A stretch of DNA of 64,000 bases from Undaria pinnatifida. Taxonomy: Eukaryota > Sar > Phaeophyceae > Laminariales > Alariaceae. Under the pieces are notes generated by a model. The model ran no database searches. It saw nothing but the letters and a program-made list of their open reading frames with translations, and had not been told where the DNA came from. How positions within the stretch are numbered: the first letter of the stretch is position 1; the number at the start of each line of letters is the position of its first letter. Location of the stretch: NCBI GenBank assembly GCA_012845835.1, contig JABAKD010000028.1, positions 13,858,648 through 13,922,647 of the forward strand, written 5' to 3'. A program made the translations under genes and the position numbers. Below, in pieces: positions 1 through 11,300 of this stretch.

Positions 1-268
1 TAGGTCAGTTTCGTGAGTTCGAGTCCCCCCGAGTGCATACCTGATACTCGGTGTAAATTCGCGGGGACTTTTTCTTGCGCACAAATAGACTTGCGGAAAG
101 CGCGAGAGCGTGGGTTAGCAACACTCCCTGAAAAATCGACGACAAGCGGGATTGCTGAACCCTATGCGCGACAAAAATTGAAGGCAAGAACCGGGGGGGG
201 AAAGGGACGACACCTGTGACCACGGCTTGTCCAGAAGCTGGAAAGTAGAAGTGTGTGCAAAAAAAAGG
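1..268 (+). repeat. SINE-A copy, tRNA-derived, 5' end cut by the window
   Basis: The sequence matches the fuller copy at 7216-7540 from the tRNA-like head to the A-rich end. A good RNA polymerase III B box (GTTCGAGTCC) lies at 17-26. The A box would lie outside the window. The body ends in an A-rich run near 260. Known of the class: tRNA-derived SINEs keep A and B boxes in their heads. Inferred: a 5'-truncated view of a dispersed SINE. Confidence 0.75.
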
Positions 269-449
269 GTGGGGCAAACATGTCTGGAGACGGCACATCA
301 GCCCATGACGGACAGCAATTTCCCAATAATTTTTAACCTTGACTGACGGCAAACTTCTACCAGGCATGTTTGAGTGCGGAACGATCGGTGTCACACCCTT
401 GACTGACCGCTGGACGTGTTTCCCTACACTGGACGTCTCCCGACATATT

Positions 450-665
450 TGACGGTAGTACCGGATAGGAATAGGCCACTTGTGTTCGTTGTGGTCGGCA
501 TTGCATGGCCAAACCACCTTGATGTATTCGCAGTGTGTAACTCTGTCTTCTGGTTTGCGACCACAGAGCTCGTCTCTCTAGGGGTCCTGAGGCATCATCG
601 GCACGGACACAGGTACACTGGTTGTGCTGGATGTAGATGGGTATGCATATGTTAGGAAATACCGG
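450..665 (-). repeat. Dispersed repeat R5, copy 1
   Basis: Read on the minus strand, this matches 4085-4295 and 6862-6965. The shared core is a segment around ACATCCAGCACAACCAG followed by GAGACGAGCTCTGTGGTC. No ORF, terminal repeat or promoter box was recognised. It is probably a fragment of an unclassified interspersed repeat. Confidence 0.6.
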
Positions 666-1170
666 TTTAATGTGAAGGACACACACAAGCTACAGCGCAA
701 ACGCCCCAGCAACTCGCTCAAAAAGGAGAGCGTATCAAATATTTCGATGGCGGCGCATATCGCAAATAAAAAAAAAGCAAAAAAATCGACGCAGTTTAAG
801 ACTTGCACACGAAGCGGCAGACGCTGGCGCGAGAGACCCTGAGCCGCAATAATAACACTTCTCCCCCGTCGCGCTCAACAATGGTCACATTAGGGACGTT
901 GCATGACCACATCACCTCGCTTGCTGTATTTTGCAATATGTATCTCTGCCTTACAATTAGCGACCTCAGAGCCCCACGTCGGCACGGAAAAAATCATGGT
1001 AACTGCATGGTTGCACCTATCGATTAAAATGTTCTATCTTGCGATTCATGTACAAAAACGCAAGACGAAGCTGTAACACATTGTATACCGCACCTAAAAA
1101 TGTTTTGTATACCACAGCACAGCTATTAATAACATCAAATATGTTAGAATAATAACAATAGCAGGCAGGT
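666..1170. other. No recognised feature
   Basis: AT-rich in its right half. Only short ORFs without recognisable domains occur on either strand. Confidence 0.5.
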
Positions 1171-2095
1171 CATATAAACATATAAACTGCTCATGCATTC
1201 CTTCTACAACCGTCAGATTTGTCCCCTTGAAGGATTTATAGTTTCCGCGCAGATATTGAGTTGTCCCGCCCGTCCCCCCCGATCCCTCTTGTTCAAGCGC
1301 CCCACCTAAAATAAAAATCTGCCAGAGTAATAAACACTACTCAGGCAGTTGATATCACCTCACTATCTTTCTAGCCATCCGTGCCGTAGTTCCAATTCAC
1401 CCCCCCCCCCCCCCACCCCCCCCCCGACGCCCCCTTCTTCCCCACCACCCGCACTATCGCCTAGACCTAGAACCACGCGTATAGCAAGCCCCTACATCTG
1501 TGCGACATGAAGCTGTTGGACCCCGCCCCCCCCCACCCCCTCGAACACTCCGTCCTCGCCTCACTGGATGTACGACTGGATGTACGACTTACAGGATATA
1601 TATATGATAAACTGATGAATTCCTTCCACAACCGTAACATTTGTCCCCTTAAATGATTTGTAGTTTCTGCACACAAATTGAGTTCCCCCCCCCCCCCCCC
1701 CCCCCGCCCCCCCCCCCTCCCCGCGCTCCCTCTTGTTCATACCCAGGCACCCACGCCCTTAAAAACTTCGCCCTCCCCTCACCCGCAATACGACTTACAG
1801 GATACGCTTGATAAACTGATGCATTTGCTTCCACAGCTGTCAGATTTTGTCCCCCTCAGAAACGTTTTTTTTTTTATAGTTTCCGCGCACAGACTGCCTA
1901 ACATAACCCTGTTGACCCTGATAGCTACACTGTATTTGCAAGGGGAGTCGCCGACCTATATCCTTGATGAGGACACACAACCCGTAATACGCGCGATCGG
2001 AGTATCACACACAGCTTGCAAAGATGAGTTTCGACAAAATCTTCGATCTCACAGCTCGAGTGTATTTTTATTTTTATGTTTATAATATAGACATG
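1171..2095 (+). repeat. PC element, long composite copy with poly-C tracts
   Basis: Several diverged copies of one module lie head to tail. Its marks are TTCCTTCCACAACCGTCAG, then GTTTCCGCGCACAGA, then a C tract (near 1400 and 1686-1718). The 3' module runs from about 1900 with GTTGACCCTGATAGCTACAC and ends with CTCACAGCTCGAGTG and a T-rich tail near 2090. The same 3' module occurs at 7566, 13560, 18310 and 58600, and inverted at 23500, 38000, 39160 and 58800. Confidence 0.7.
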
Positions 2096-2956
2096 GTCCA
2101 AAACCGACTATTAATAGTGAAGTGACTAGTAACCTGTAGCCTTTGTCCGGAATGAAATAACCAAAGGCAAAACTTTTCAGGACCGGTGTCATACTATTCC
2201 GAGTTAAAGGCTCGTCTCGGTAAAATCGACCTCACGTAAAAACGGGAATTAGAGTACGTAGCATGGCGGTGCACGTATCATACCAAGCAGCGCCAAGCGC
2301 CAAGTGGTCGGTTACTCGATAGTCGACTAGTTGGACGAAACGTCGAAAATTTGAAGGGTAATCGAGTATCCCACTTTCACGGTGCAGTTGGTGTCTTCGT
2401 GTCAGTTTCAAAACAAGGGGGGCTTTTCGCGATAACGGGATATCAATATCACGGGACATTTCGTGAAAGCTTGTTGTGCGGTACTTGGAACGAAAAACAT
2501 ACGGTTTTCCGCATTACTTTTTGAGCAATCATGGTATGATACCGACACGACAAAACCGCGGGTTTTGACCCTCAATCCGCGGTTGTCGAATCGCACGGCA
2601 GCGTAGTACACCAATGGTTAACACGCACAAGGCGACCAATCGTTCATCGTATTCGTCGTTCACTTGTTTTTCCGCATTAAACAATTTATTTCTACCCAAC
2701 GCCACAACTAGTTGTGAAAAGAACACCCAGTGTCTGTCCCCTGGTTCTTCGTCCTAGAGACACACTAGGTACAAACTATGTGGTCACAGCCTGTAAACAG
2801 AGAAAGAAAAACATTCGAAACCTGTAACCAGAGAAAAAAAAACATTCGAAAAAAACAGAGAATAGAGGAAAAGCAACGGAAAGGTCAGCGTACCGGGTAC
2901 GAATAACACAGCAACAACAGCCATGCAATTATAGTCCTGCCATTGCGATTTTAAGC
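2096..2956. other. No recognised gene; one 31-bp direct repeat
   Basis: A 31-bp unit (CCTGTAAACAGAGAAAG start) is repeated twice at 2790-2851. Nothing else with recognisable structure was seen on either strand. Confidence 0.5.
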
Positions 2957-3300
2957 CGGTCGCCCCCGTGGTTTAGTGGTTACCCTCGAATATTACTAGC
3001 GTTGGTCCTTTGAGTTCGGTTCCCACCGCCGTCGTGAGATTTTGACTTTATTTGCAAAAATGCACAAAAAGAATCAACTGCTAGAACGCCTAGCAGCGTG
3101 GGTAGGTACAATTCGACGCGAGTCGACGAGGAAAGAAAATGCCGAATTCTTCTCGCGACATAGATGAAGGCACGTACCGTAGTGGGGAGGGGCGAGGAGG
3201 GCCCGCTATGTGACCCCGGATCTGAGTTACTACTGGGAGAGAGGGCGAGAGTAGTCCGAGGATAATAGATGGAACGGGGAAGAAAAAAAGAAAATGCTCC
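2957..3300 (+). repeat. SINE-B, near full-length tRNA-derived repeat
   Basis: The head has an A box (TGGTTTAGTGGTTA, 2969-2982) and a B box (GTTCGGTTCC, 3014-3023), spaced as in a tRNA gene. The body then runs to an A-rich end near 3290. Copies occur at 9700-9895 (inverted, partial), 15020-15370 (inverted), 40272-40420 (head only) and 41215-41546 (inverted). Inferred class: tRNA-derived SINE. Confidence 0.8.
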
Positions 3301-3435
3301 TCGTATACTTGTATATGTATGTATGATACGTACGCAGGCACGGCGGAGGCGGATAAAACTCGACTTATGAAAAACTTGCTGTTGAATGATTGATTGATTG
3401 ATTGATGTTGACTGAGCTTGCCCATGTCAAGCTGG

Positions 3436-3522
3436 GCACCCTTCAGAGCCCCCGAACCCCTCCCCATACTAAATCCAAGTAATTTTGTCCCCAAGAACGG
3501 CTTCCGGTTGTAAAGGGGTTAA
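3436..3522 (+). mobile_element. piggyBac-like MITE, diverged copy
   Basis: It matches the intact 90-bp element at 8559-8648 in the same orientation. The right terminus TAAAGGGGTTAA is kept (3511-3522). The left terminus has decayed. It encodes nothing. Confidence 0.55.
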
Positions 3523-3771
3523 CATTCGTCGCGCCTGTGATATATGACGGCAAATCGGAATTTGCACGGGTGCTGTTTACCCGTTGGAAGACTATATGCC
3601 GGGTATTCTACAACGGTAGATCGATATTCGCCCTCCGTCATATCTCGACAATCATCGAATATCGTGGTGTTGGTGCCGCGCTTCCAATAGCAAATAATTG
3701 CACCACCGGCATTGTTATGGTATTGACAGCATGTGCCCTTCATTTTTTTTTGGTCTTTTAATCGTCACTTT

Positions 3772-4040
3772 TACTCTGCAGCTCAAGTCGCAACACGTTA
3801 TCTTCACCCTCAGCGACCTTCGGGACAAGCCGTGGCTACAGGTGTCTCCTCTTCTCCTCCCCCGGTACTTGTCTACATTTCTATCGCAGATAGGGTTCAA
3901 CACCCCCCCTTTTAAGCTTTTTATGCTCGTCTACTTTCATCGAATTTTGCTACCTCACGTTTTAGTTCTTTCTGCTGGACAAATGTTGCGCAGAGAAAAG
4001 TCCCTATGTACGACCACGAGCTGAGACTCGAACCCGCGAG
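3772..4040 (-). repeat. SINE-A, diverged copy
   Basis: Read on the minus strand, it has a B-box-like GGTTCGAGTC inside a T-arm-like segment at about 4024-4040. The body resembles 1-268 and 7216-7540, including the G-rich stretch before the ACGACACCTGTG-like segment. Confidence 0.6.
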
Positions 4041-4084
4041 TGTACGTTAGTAGGAACGATATTGACTTGCTACTACTCGTACTC

Positions 4085-4295
4085 CATCGGGGACGACGAT
4101 CATTCAACGGATCTTTCTATCCATCTACATCCAGCACAACCAGCGTCCGCGTCGATGCCTCCTATGATGGAGAGACGAGCTCTGCTACTGCTACTGCTGT
4201 GGTCACAGGCTATGAGACAGAGAAAAGAAGAAAAAAAAATACAGCAAGGTGATTTGGTCATGCAATGCCAACCGCAAGGAACACGCGGGGGAAAA
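4085..4295 (+). repeat. Dispersed repeat R5, copy 2
   Basis: The longest direct-orientation copy of the R5 repeat. It shares the CATCTACATCCAGCACAACC start and the GGTCATGCAATGCCAACC end with copy 1 (450-665, inverted). It has a short internal expansion of GCTACT units near 4185. Confidence 0.6.
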
Positions 4296-4339
4296 AACAT
4301 GCAAGCAAGCACACCAGACTAAGTGCAACCAAAAAAGGC

Positions 4340-4392
4340 GTAAAAAGTTAATAAGATAGAAATAAGATAAAATAAGATAGAAATAAGATATT
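4340..4392 (+). repeat. Short AT-rich tandem repeat
   Basis: Imperfect repeats of AAATAAGAT with small spacers. Confidence 0.7.
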
Positions 4393-4914
4393 AGGAAAAA
4401 ACAAGAAAAGGAAAACGCACTTGGAGAATAAACAGGGGCACAGGACGGCACGAGAAAAAGAGAAAAACAAACCACAACAGACAGCCAGCAACTACTGCTG
4501 TAGCAACAAGCAGATGACGACGACGCCATCCAACCGACGTCGCGGGCAGCAGCCATATAGGGTTTCGAATAATAGTGTATCATACTTGCTAGTCTCTACG
4601 AATAGCACCAGGTTTCGTTTGTACACACAAAACACCTGGTAATAATAACACTGCTTCAAGTGTACGGCAGTAGTACACATCGCCGTTAAATGACAGCAGT
4701 AGCTTACAACAACAGCCACGTGGACATGTTGCTTCGCGCCCTACGCTCTATTATAGCTTGGGCGACTGGTCTCCATTGTCGATCCTCCGGTCGCTCGGTA
4801 CTCACGGCGTCTGGCGGATGGGCGCCGTTGTCGGTCGCGCCTACAGCTGCCGGTCGCTAGCGCGTGGTCGTCGATCTCCCTGTCGCTCTGTAATTTGTCG
4901 GTGGCCTGAAGTGC
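4393..4914. other. No recognised feature
   Basis: Only short ORFs without domains. No repeat shared with the rest of the window was found. Confidence 0.45.
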
Positions 4915-5008
4915 CCAGCCCTAGCCCTAGCCGTAACCGTAACCCCAAGGGTAACCCCAAGGGTAACCCCAAGGGTAGTAACCGTAATCCAGGCCAAGGC
5001 CAAGGCTC
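4915..5008 (+). repeat. Telomere-like hexamer and 12-bp tandem repeat
   Basis: The run begins with CCCTAG twice and CCGTAA twice. It continues with CCCCAAGGGTAA about three times, then degenerate CCAAGG units. The hexamer phase resembles a degenerate telomeric repeat, but the tract is too short and mixed to call an interstitial telomere. Confidence 0.5.
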
Positions 5009-5629
5009 GACCCAAGCGAGGCTTCGCCGCTCGTTTTGGAGAACCCGAAGAAACTGTGCGGCCCATAGCAAGAAATCGTGCCAGGTACGGTTTTGGGTAC
5101 TTGACCTAGTAAGCTCCGTGCGTCCAGAACACACTTGAAGGCTCCTGAGTGGCCTTGGACCGCTTTCATCTGTCAAGCGCCGTCGAAAGGCCAATCGACC
5201 TCGTTGCTCTTAAACAGGAGCAACTTCAAATAGACGCTACCTGCTACACCAGCACGTAATGCGAACTATTGCAGCCTTGACTACTAAACGAACAAGAGGT
5301 TTCCCGACACACAACATGTTGCTAGACCTACAAGAAATGCACTTTTTCGGAGAACCGCGCATGACATGATCACATCATACCCAGAAACTTGCGCTTTAGA
5401 ACGAACGGTTCGCGAACCAACAGCGGCAACACGCATCCTTGAGCGCCTAAACGCAGCGTGGCGCTTTGCCCGCATTGGTGCAGCCAAAAAAATAATACTC
5501 ATTCCTACCGAGGGCGCCCGTTTTTTTTTTTTTTCCGGCACCTCACGTCATTTTTTTCAACTTCGAGCCTCCCGACAGGGGGGGGTGGGGCGTACCTGAC
5601 TCTGTCCCCTCCCTGGAACGCCGTACTAA
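5009..5629. other. No recognised feature
   Basis: Unique-looking sequence with short ORFs and one T13 run near 5520. Confidence 0.45.
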
Positions 5630-5840
5630 ATCCTATATAAACCGAACGCATATACTAAATTCTATGTAAACATAAAACCGAGCACAGGGGACGGTAGATA
5701 GCTGTCCCCCCCTCCCTGCTATTAAATATTAACAGATGCAACGACTTCCATATTGCTAAAACGCCATACACATTAAATCCTATATGAAACCGAACACGGG
5801 GGACAGCAGAGAGCTATCCCCCCCACCCTGCTAGATACAA
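5630..5840 (+). repeat. Two-copy tandem duplication
   Basis: A segment with CCTATATAAACCGA, then GGGGACGGTAGATAGCTGTCCCC, then CCCTGCTA, is repeated at about 5632-5730 and 5775-5840. A related AACCGAACGC piece lies between the copies. Each copy has a small GGGGAC/GTCCCC-type inverted repeat. Confidence 0.55.
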
Positions 5841-6480
5841 GGCCTTTCATATAGCGACTTACAAGCCACGGCTGCGTAGTGACAGCGACATCAGCCGTAG
5901 TGAGGGGTACAGAGTAGCTATGAGCTCGCTCCTGTAACAGGTGGAGCAGGAGGGAGGCCCCGAAGGGCCGTGGGATCGGCAGGTTTCATCTCGCGGTGCG
6001 CGGACAAAAACTGTTTCCTGTAGCTGTGGTACAGCCTTGACACCATATATACCACCAGGTATCTACGGTACCTGGTATCCGTAATCAAACTCGTACCTGT
6101 GGTACCTGTGAAGTACCATGAGGTACCACGAGGGTACCACCACAGCAAATTTTTTGCCTTGCCTTGCGGCCGACTTGCAGCACAATCCTTGCTCGCACAG
6201 GCGAATCTTGGCACTACAGCAGCAGTAACGCTGCCCGCACCTACAGCAGTCGAACACTGCGAGCCGTTCGTTGCTTTGTGTGTGTTAACGTTGCCGTTGG
6301 GGGGACTTGTGTGCCCTGTTTTGACGAGGCACCTATTATTCATGGTTAGAGCCCCTCCCTGTCAACTGCGGTGGTACTGCTGTACAGCACCGGTACACTA
6401 AATCGGGTTGTAACGAAGACCACTGATAGGGACAGCTTACGCTATAATACCTACAATGGGACCCGAAGGGTGCGCCAGCT
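5841..6480. other. No gene; cluster of GGTACC and ACCTGGTA motifs
   Basis: Positions 6040-6145 contain a dense run of TACCAGGTA/TACCTGGTA, GGTACC and related palindromic motifs. They make ORFs here look repetitive. No domain was recognised. Confidence 0.5.
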
Positions 6481-6509
6481 AGCGTGGGGCTGCGAAAGCA
6501 ACTGAGTTA

Positions 6510-6620
6510 AATCGACACACGACGCGTATGAAAATACGTGGAAGTGTGGTGAGCTACGTAAAGCTTTATTTTTCCCCATCCGCCGGAGGATTAAAAAAAG
6601 AAAAAAAAAAACAAAATCGG
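6510..6620 (+). repeat. Poly-A-tailed repeat R6, copy 1
   Basis: It starts CACACGACGCGTATGAAAATA and ends TTTTTCCCCATCCGCCGGAGGAT plus an A-rich tail. It matches 8195-8275. The last 23 bases plus tail match the insertion at 14098-14142. A 3' poly-A in all three copies suggests retroposition. Confidence 0.6.
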
Positions 6621-6861
6621 TAGCATTTGCCTAATTGCCTAATTCTGAGGACCAACTCCATATAAAAGGCGCCTGATGTCATAAACATGACGTCTGCTAC
6701 CTGCATTTTTTTTTTTGTACATGTTATCCTGTACAGCAGTGTGTCGTCACTGCTGTCGAGGAAATATAATACCAGGTACCAGGTACATATTAAATGTATT
6801 ACTATACCTGGTATGTATTCTACATGTATACTTGTATATGTGTGTGTGTTCTTCACATTAA

Positions 6862-6965
6862 ACCGTTCTTCTACTCGTCGACATCCAGCACACCCAGTGT
6901 CCGTACTGATTCTTCACCCTAGAAAGATCAGCTCTGTGGTCACAAGCTACGACACAGAGATAATG
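6862..6965 (+). repeat. Dispersed repeat R5, copy 3
   Basis: A shorter copy of the R5 core: CATCCAGCACACCCAGTGTCC, then AGCTCTGTGGTCACAAGCTA. It is preceded by CTTCACATTAAACCG, as in copy 1. Confidence 0.55.
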
Positions 6966-7215
6966 CATCGTAATGCATTCGACAACGCAATGTCATGTAT
7001 ATACGAGCGAGGGATGCGAGATGTAATATTGCGTTCTTTGCCTTGATGTGAGGAGGGTAAGCTTCTTCGGAACGGTAACGATTGCCGCACTAATCATATA
7101 CAAAGAGAGAAAAGTGTGTATTTTTTTTCATTTTTCGGCCCCTCGGGGGCGGGGGGGGGGGTAGTAAGGTGTATGCTATCCCAGTCCGCGGGCGCCCTCG
7201 CCCCTAGCGGTGTAT

Positions 7216-7540
7216 ATAAGCCGGTCGCCCCGGTGGCGTATCAGGTTATCCTCGAGCCTGGTATAGGTCAGTTTCGTGATCGCGAGTCCCCCCGAGTACA
7301 TACTCGTATACATTCGTAGGGACCTTTTCTTGTGCACAAGTTGACTTGCAGAAAGCGCGAGAGCGTGAGTTAGCAACACTCGATTAAAACCGACCAGCGG
7401 TGGGATTACTGAACCCTACTGGTATGCGCGATAAAAATTGAAGGCAAGAAGCGGGGGGGAAAGGGACGACACCTGTGATCACGGCTTGTCCAGACGCTGG
7501 AAAGTAGAAAGGTGGGAACAAAAAAAAAGAAGCCATGCAC
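7216..7540 (+). repeat. SINE-A, full-length reference copy
   Basis: The tRNA-like head starts GGTCGCCCCGGTGGCG. Its A box is TGGCGTATCAGG (7234-7245) and its mutated B box lies near 7278-7289; copy 1 has a perfect B box here. The body has a G-tract near 7451 and ends in an A-rich run near 7530. A PC element 3' module follows directly. Confidence 0.75.
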
Positions 7541-7565
7541 CCCTGTTTCATATACTCCGTGCGCA

Positions 7566-7775
7566 GGACGAGGCTGAACGTCTTACGAGTCCTGTTGACC
7601 CTGGCATTAGCATGGGAATCACCGACTTGTATCCTTCACGAGGGTATACACACCCCGTAACACTTGCGATCGAAGTATCACACGCAGCTTGCAAAGCTGA
7701 GTTTTGATAAAAAAAAACGTTTTGGTTTATCTCACAGCTGAAGAGTATTTTTTCATTTATATAAATATATATATT
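7566..7775 (+). repeat. PC element 3' module, truncated
   Basis: From the GTTGACCCTG segment to CTCACAGCTG and a T-rich tail, it matches the 3' half of the 13330-13734 copy. The poly-C part is absent. The end carries extra A and TA runs. Confidence 0.65.
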
Positions 7776-8194
7776 ATGAAGAGTAGTAGTATACCCATAT
7801 CGATACACGATACACCTGGTACTAGGTCCCAACCCGACCAGAAGGCGAAGCCCTGACCTGTTACTAGTCAGAAAATCATAGGGGATGGGGATCAGGGTGC
7901 GCACAACACATTTGATTGATTTTATAAAGTGGTGCATGGCTCATGTGAATCGCTAGGTAAGGGTGTAAATATATTTTTAGGCGTAAAGCGCAACCTGGTC
8001 AATGACAACCTTGCACGTCGGCTCAGACCCAAGCCGACCGCAGCCATAACCGCGAACATAACCGCAACCATTATGTACGAACTCTACCACCTCAACCCTG
8101 ACGCCAACCATCCAACCATTGGTGGGGAAGCTCGAGGTCGGCAGGGGTGGTCGCGGGCTCCACCGCGTGTTTCGCTGGCATACATACATGAACA
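7776..8194. other. No recognised feature
   Basis: Includes a run of CCGCAACCATAACCG-like units around 8030-8070. No other structure was seen. Confidence 0.4.
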
Positions 8195-8275
8195 TCAACA
8201 CACGACGCGTATGAGAATACGTGGAAGTGTGGTGATATTTTTCCCCGTCCGACGGAGGATGAAAAAAAATATATC
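8195..8275 (+). repeat. Poly-A-tailed repeat R6, copy 2
   Basis: Matches 6510-6620. It has the CACACGACGCGTATGAGAATA start and a TTTTTCCCCGTCCGACGGAGGAT end followed by an A-rich tail. The internal spacer is shorter than in copy 1. Confidence 0.6.
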
Positions 8276-8558
8276 AAAATAGATCCATAGCCGGCCGAAA
8301 GGCTAGCCTCGACGATCAGATCGTTGCGTTGCACAAATGCGGGTGAAGCGCCGGGATGCACATGGGGACTCCCCACGCAGGACCACTTAGTACAATGGTA
8401 ACAGCAGTGGAGCTGAAGACTACAGCAGCAGTCTACAAACGGCAGGTACAGCAACGAGGAATTATGGTACTGCTTGTTGATGGACTATGAGGCGGTACGA
8501 ACATACTCAGAGCAATTAGACTATGTCATGCTATCGGTGTGACGACTGACGAGTGACC

Positions 8559-8648
8559 TTAACCCCTTTAGAGCCCCCGAACCCCTCCCTATACTAAATC
8601 CAAGTAATTTTGTCCCCAAATACGGGTTTCCAGTTGTAAAGGGGTTAA
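8559..8648 (+). mobile_element. 90-bp piggyBac-like MITE
   Basis: Perfect 12-bp terminal inverted repeats bound the element: TTAACCCCTTTA at 8559-8570 and TAAAGGGGTTAA at 8637-8648. TTAA at each end followed by CCC is the piggyBac-type signature, where TTAA is the duplicated target. The inside is non-coding. A diverged sister copy lies at 3436-3522. Family assignment is inferred from the termini only. Confidence 0.65.
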
Positions 8649-9699
8649 CTGCAATATGATTCGGAGAAGCATCCGTAAGTTGGTCACTACAACAGCAGCA
8701 CCACACACCACATCCCATTACACCCTCTGGTATTTCAGTTGAAGTGGTGGCGACCTTCTTTCAACATTCGGCCGATGAGGGAGTGAGCATCATAGGCCAA
8801 AACGCATGACGGGAAAGAAGGGCAGAGCACGGCACGCGACACCTCTCTCTCTGCCTCGTGTCGACACGAGCAGCGGCAGCGCGAGCGCTAGGCGAAGCGA
8901 AACATACGGAAAGTAGTACCTGGTACGATTTTTCCCCCATCTCATGGCAGCGCGAGTACAGCAGTAGACGAGTGCTCGTTACGAGTATTTCACTTCATGC
9001 GAAGTGTTTTGTGATACAGTATACGACGTTAGTTTTGGCACTCACAGCATTAGCAGCAATGTCGCCGATGATGAGGTTGCCCCCCTTCGGCGGCCTCTCG
9101 AACTGCGTGCGGCGAGTGGCAGCAACGGCAGCAACGGCGAGGTGGGTGGGGAGGCGAATTAACAAATCTAAGAATAGTAGGAACCAGGTAATACTGAAAA
9201 AAAACATGTACCGAACCTCTATTCACAGACTAGTCTAAGTCCCACGCATAGCGACCAAACAAACGACCGATCGCGGCACCATCAAGCGTCTAATACAGTA
9301 ACGTGCGTGCAGTACTATTAATACAGCAGTATTGATACTGATGTACTATTATTAACAATACTACCGAGTACTGGAATACTAATACCATGCGGCTCGCGTG
9401 TGGCAGTCATGTACCAGGTACATTGTAATTTGGACACACCCCCCCGCCGGCGGGCCGAGGTGCTTCATCTGGCCAATGCTGCGATCGTGATATCATGCTG
9501 ATGAAGATATGCGGTAGTGGTCCCTCTATAGCGCCGGTGGAGTAGTGCCGGTTGCTCGCTATAGTGCCTGTGAAAGCGTTTGGTACTTATTAATCGTACA
9601 GATGGGGACAACCAGCGGTGACCGTACAAGGAGTACGTATAGCACCGGTTGAAGGCTACATACAAGTATTAATAGTATATTTTTTACTCGCCACTTTTA
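8649..9699. other. No recognised feature
   Basis: An ORF at 8858-9238 has no recognisable domain and low-complexity composition. The stretch is rich in TACAGCAG and TACCAGGTA type motifs (for example 8917, 9322, 9412). Confidence 0.45.
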
Positions 9700-9895
9700 C
9701 CAATATAATCTTCGCACTTCCCTTTCTCTTCCTCCCTCCCTATTTAATAGACGTAATTCAGATCCAGCGTCACGAAGCAGGCTCTTCTCCCCCCTCCCCG
9801 CTACGTTGTGTGCCTCCATTTCTACCGCGAAAATACTTGAGCCCTTTCTACCCTCGTCGACTCGCATCGAAATGGCGCTCTCGCAGTCGATAACA
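9700..9895 (-). repeat. SINE-B, partial copy lacking the tRNA head
   Basis: Read on the minus strand, this matches the SINE-B body (compare 15050-15200), from the GTCGACGAGGG-like segment to the GAAGAGGGAGG-like end. The head is missing. Internal identity is lower than for the other copies. Confidence 0.6.
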
Positions 9896-11204
9896 GCACA
9901 CCGGCGATATAGAAGGACCGCTATTTCCAGAGAGGTTACTACAGCAGTAGCCAAACTAGAGCAGCTTGTGCCTGCTGTGTGACGGCCGAAGACCTCGCAC
10001 AAAGAAGAGCAATCGTGTAATCCATTTTCGTCATCGTGTACAAACGACGACCGGAGCACTCAGCGCAACGCAGAGGACAAGACAGTCTATCGTGGGACAT
10101 CCGTGACACACTGCTGCAGCACACCTGGTACATGGAGCAAGGCCGGCGACCTTTTGCGAACTGCTCTGAAAACAACCTGAATATAGAATAGGACCACCGC
10201 GTACATGTACTTTGTGTAACCTGCTCGTGACAAGGAGGCATATTGCCGGACCGCATATAATTATGGAGATGCTACCGGCCCTAAGCTTCAGGTTTTGGGA
10301 AGAGGAACCAACAACTGCACCACCAGCAGCCAGCAGCAGCAACACACAGAAGCAGCTTGCAGCAGAAGGCAGGGAAGAGCGCAGCGCAGCCACTCCGACG
10401 CCTACACAACTAATGTACTGCAGGGCTACACAGCAGCAGCACACTATAATTATAATACATTTTTTAATAGCAGACGCACCTCAAGGCGGCGAAACCTCAT
10501 GTGCGGTGAGTCTGCCTTTCACGCTGCACACGAACTCACGACTCCTTGCCAAACTTTCCAGCACATGAGAGCCATGCAAGATACTCCACCCTGGCCGACT
10601 TACCGAGGTGCTTCTCTACGGGGCTCGTTGGTTGTCGAAGAGAGAATACAAGGTACACGTGCAAGCACCTCGCGGAGCACTACGCAGCACGTAGCACCTG
10701 ATACAATCCGACATTCGAGAGAGCAACTTCGAAAACTCAAAAAACGTGATGCATTCTCACTCCCCACTCACCCTTCGAAGGATCTCTTTCTTGATTTCAA
10801 GGCGGGCATTTTTGCCCCCAGTGCCAGCTTGCAACATGCTTGCGCTGTTCTCTCAGCTCCAGAGTGATGGCAGCAGCAGCAGTGTGCTTAGATAAACTCT
10901 ACAACCGGAGTGTAAAACAAAAGGTGGAGATGGAGCGATGGTGGGAAAATGGTTTTCTCTTCCAGAAATTAGCGTTTTTACGTGGTGGCGGAAAAAACAG
11001 CACATATGCGGGGATTCTTCCGGGAATTTTTCTCTTGATGAAAATGTCTACGGGGCTGTTCGGAATTTTAAATATCGTACAAATTTTAACAATGAGATAA
11101 AACGGCTATTATATTTCAGGATATATAACGGTGCGCGAGGTACGAAAAGGCGAAAAACGAAAAGTCTTGAAAAGTTGTGAAAAACACAAAAAAAGAACTG
11201 AAGT
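9896..11204. other. No recognised gene or repeat
   Basis: An open frame of 190 codons at 10295-10867 is rich in Gln, Ser and Arg because of CAGCAG runs, and shows no domain. I see no intron or promoter that would support a gene. Confidence 0.45.
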
Positions 11205-11300
11205 ATTTGTCCCTTTGGCCCGTAAAGGGTACAGGGTATACTGACAAAGGGTACAGGGGGTACTGGCACAGGGTACAGGGTACACTCGTACCGACGAAAC
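11205..11300 (+). repeat. GGGTACAG short tandem repeats
   Basis: Irregular repeats of GGGTACAGGGTA with spacers of 10-15 bases. Confidence 0.55.

Noticed and set aside
5-517. 170-codon minus-strand frame
   Set aside because: Runs through a SINE-A and an R5 repeat, has no domain and mixed composition.
10295-10867. 190-codon frame as a gene
   Set aside because: Composition is set by CAGCAG runs, with no domain and no supporting signals.
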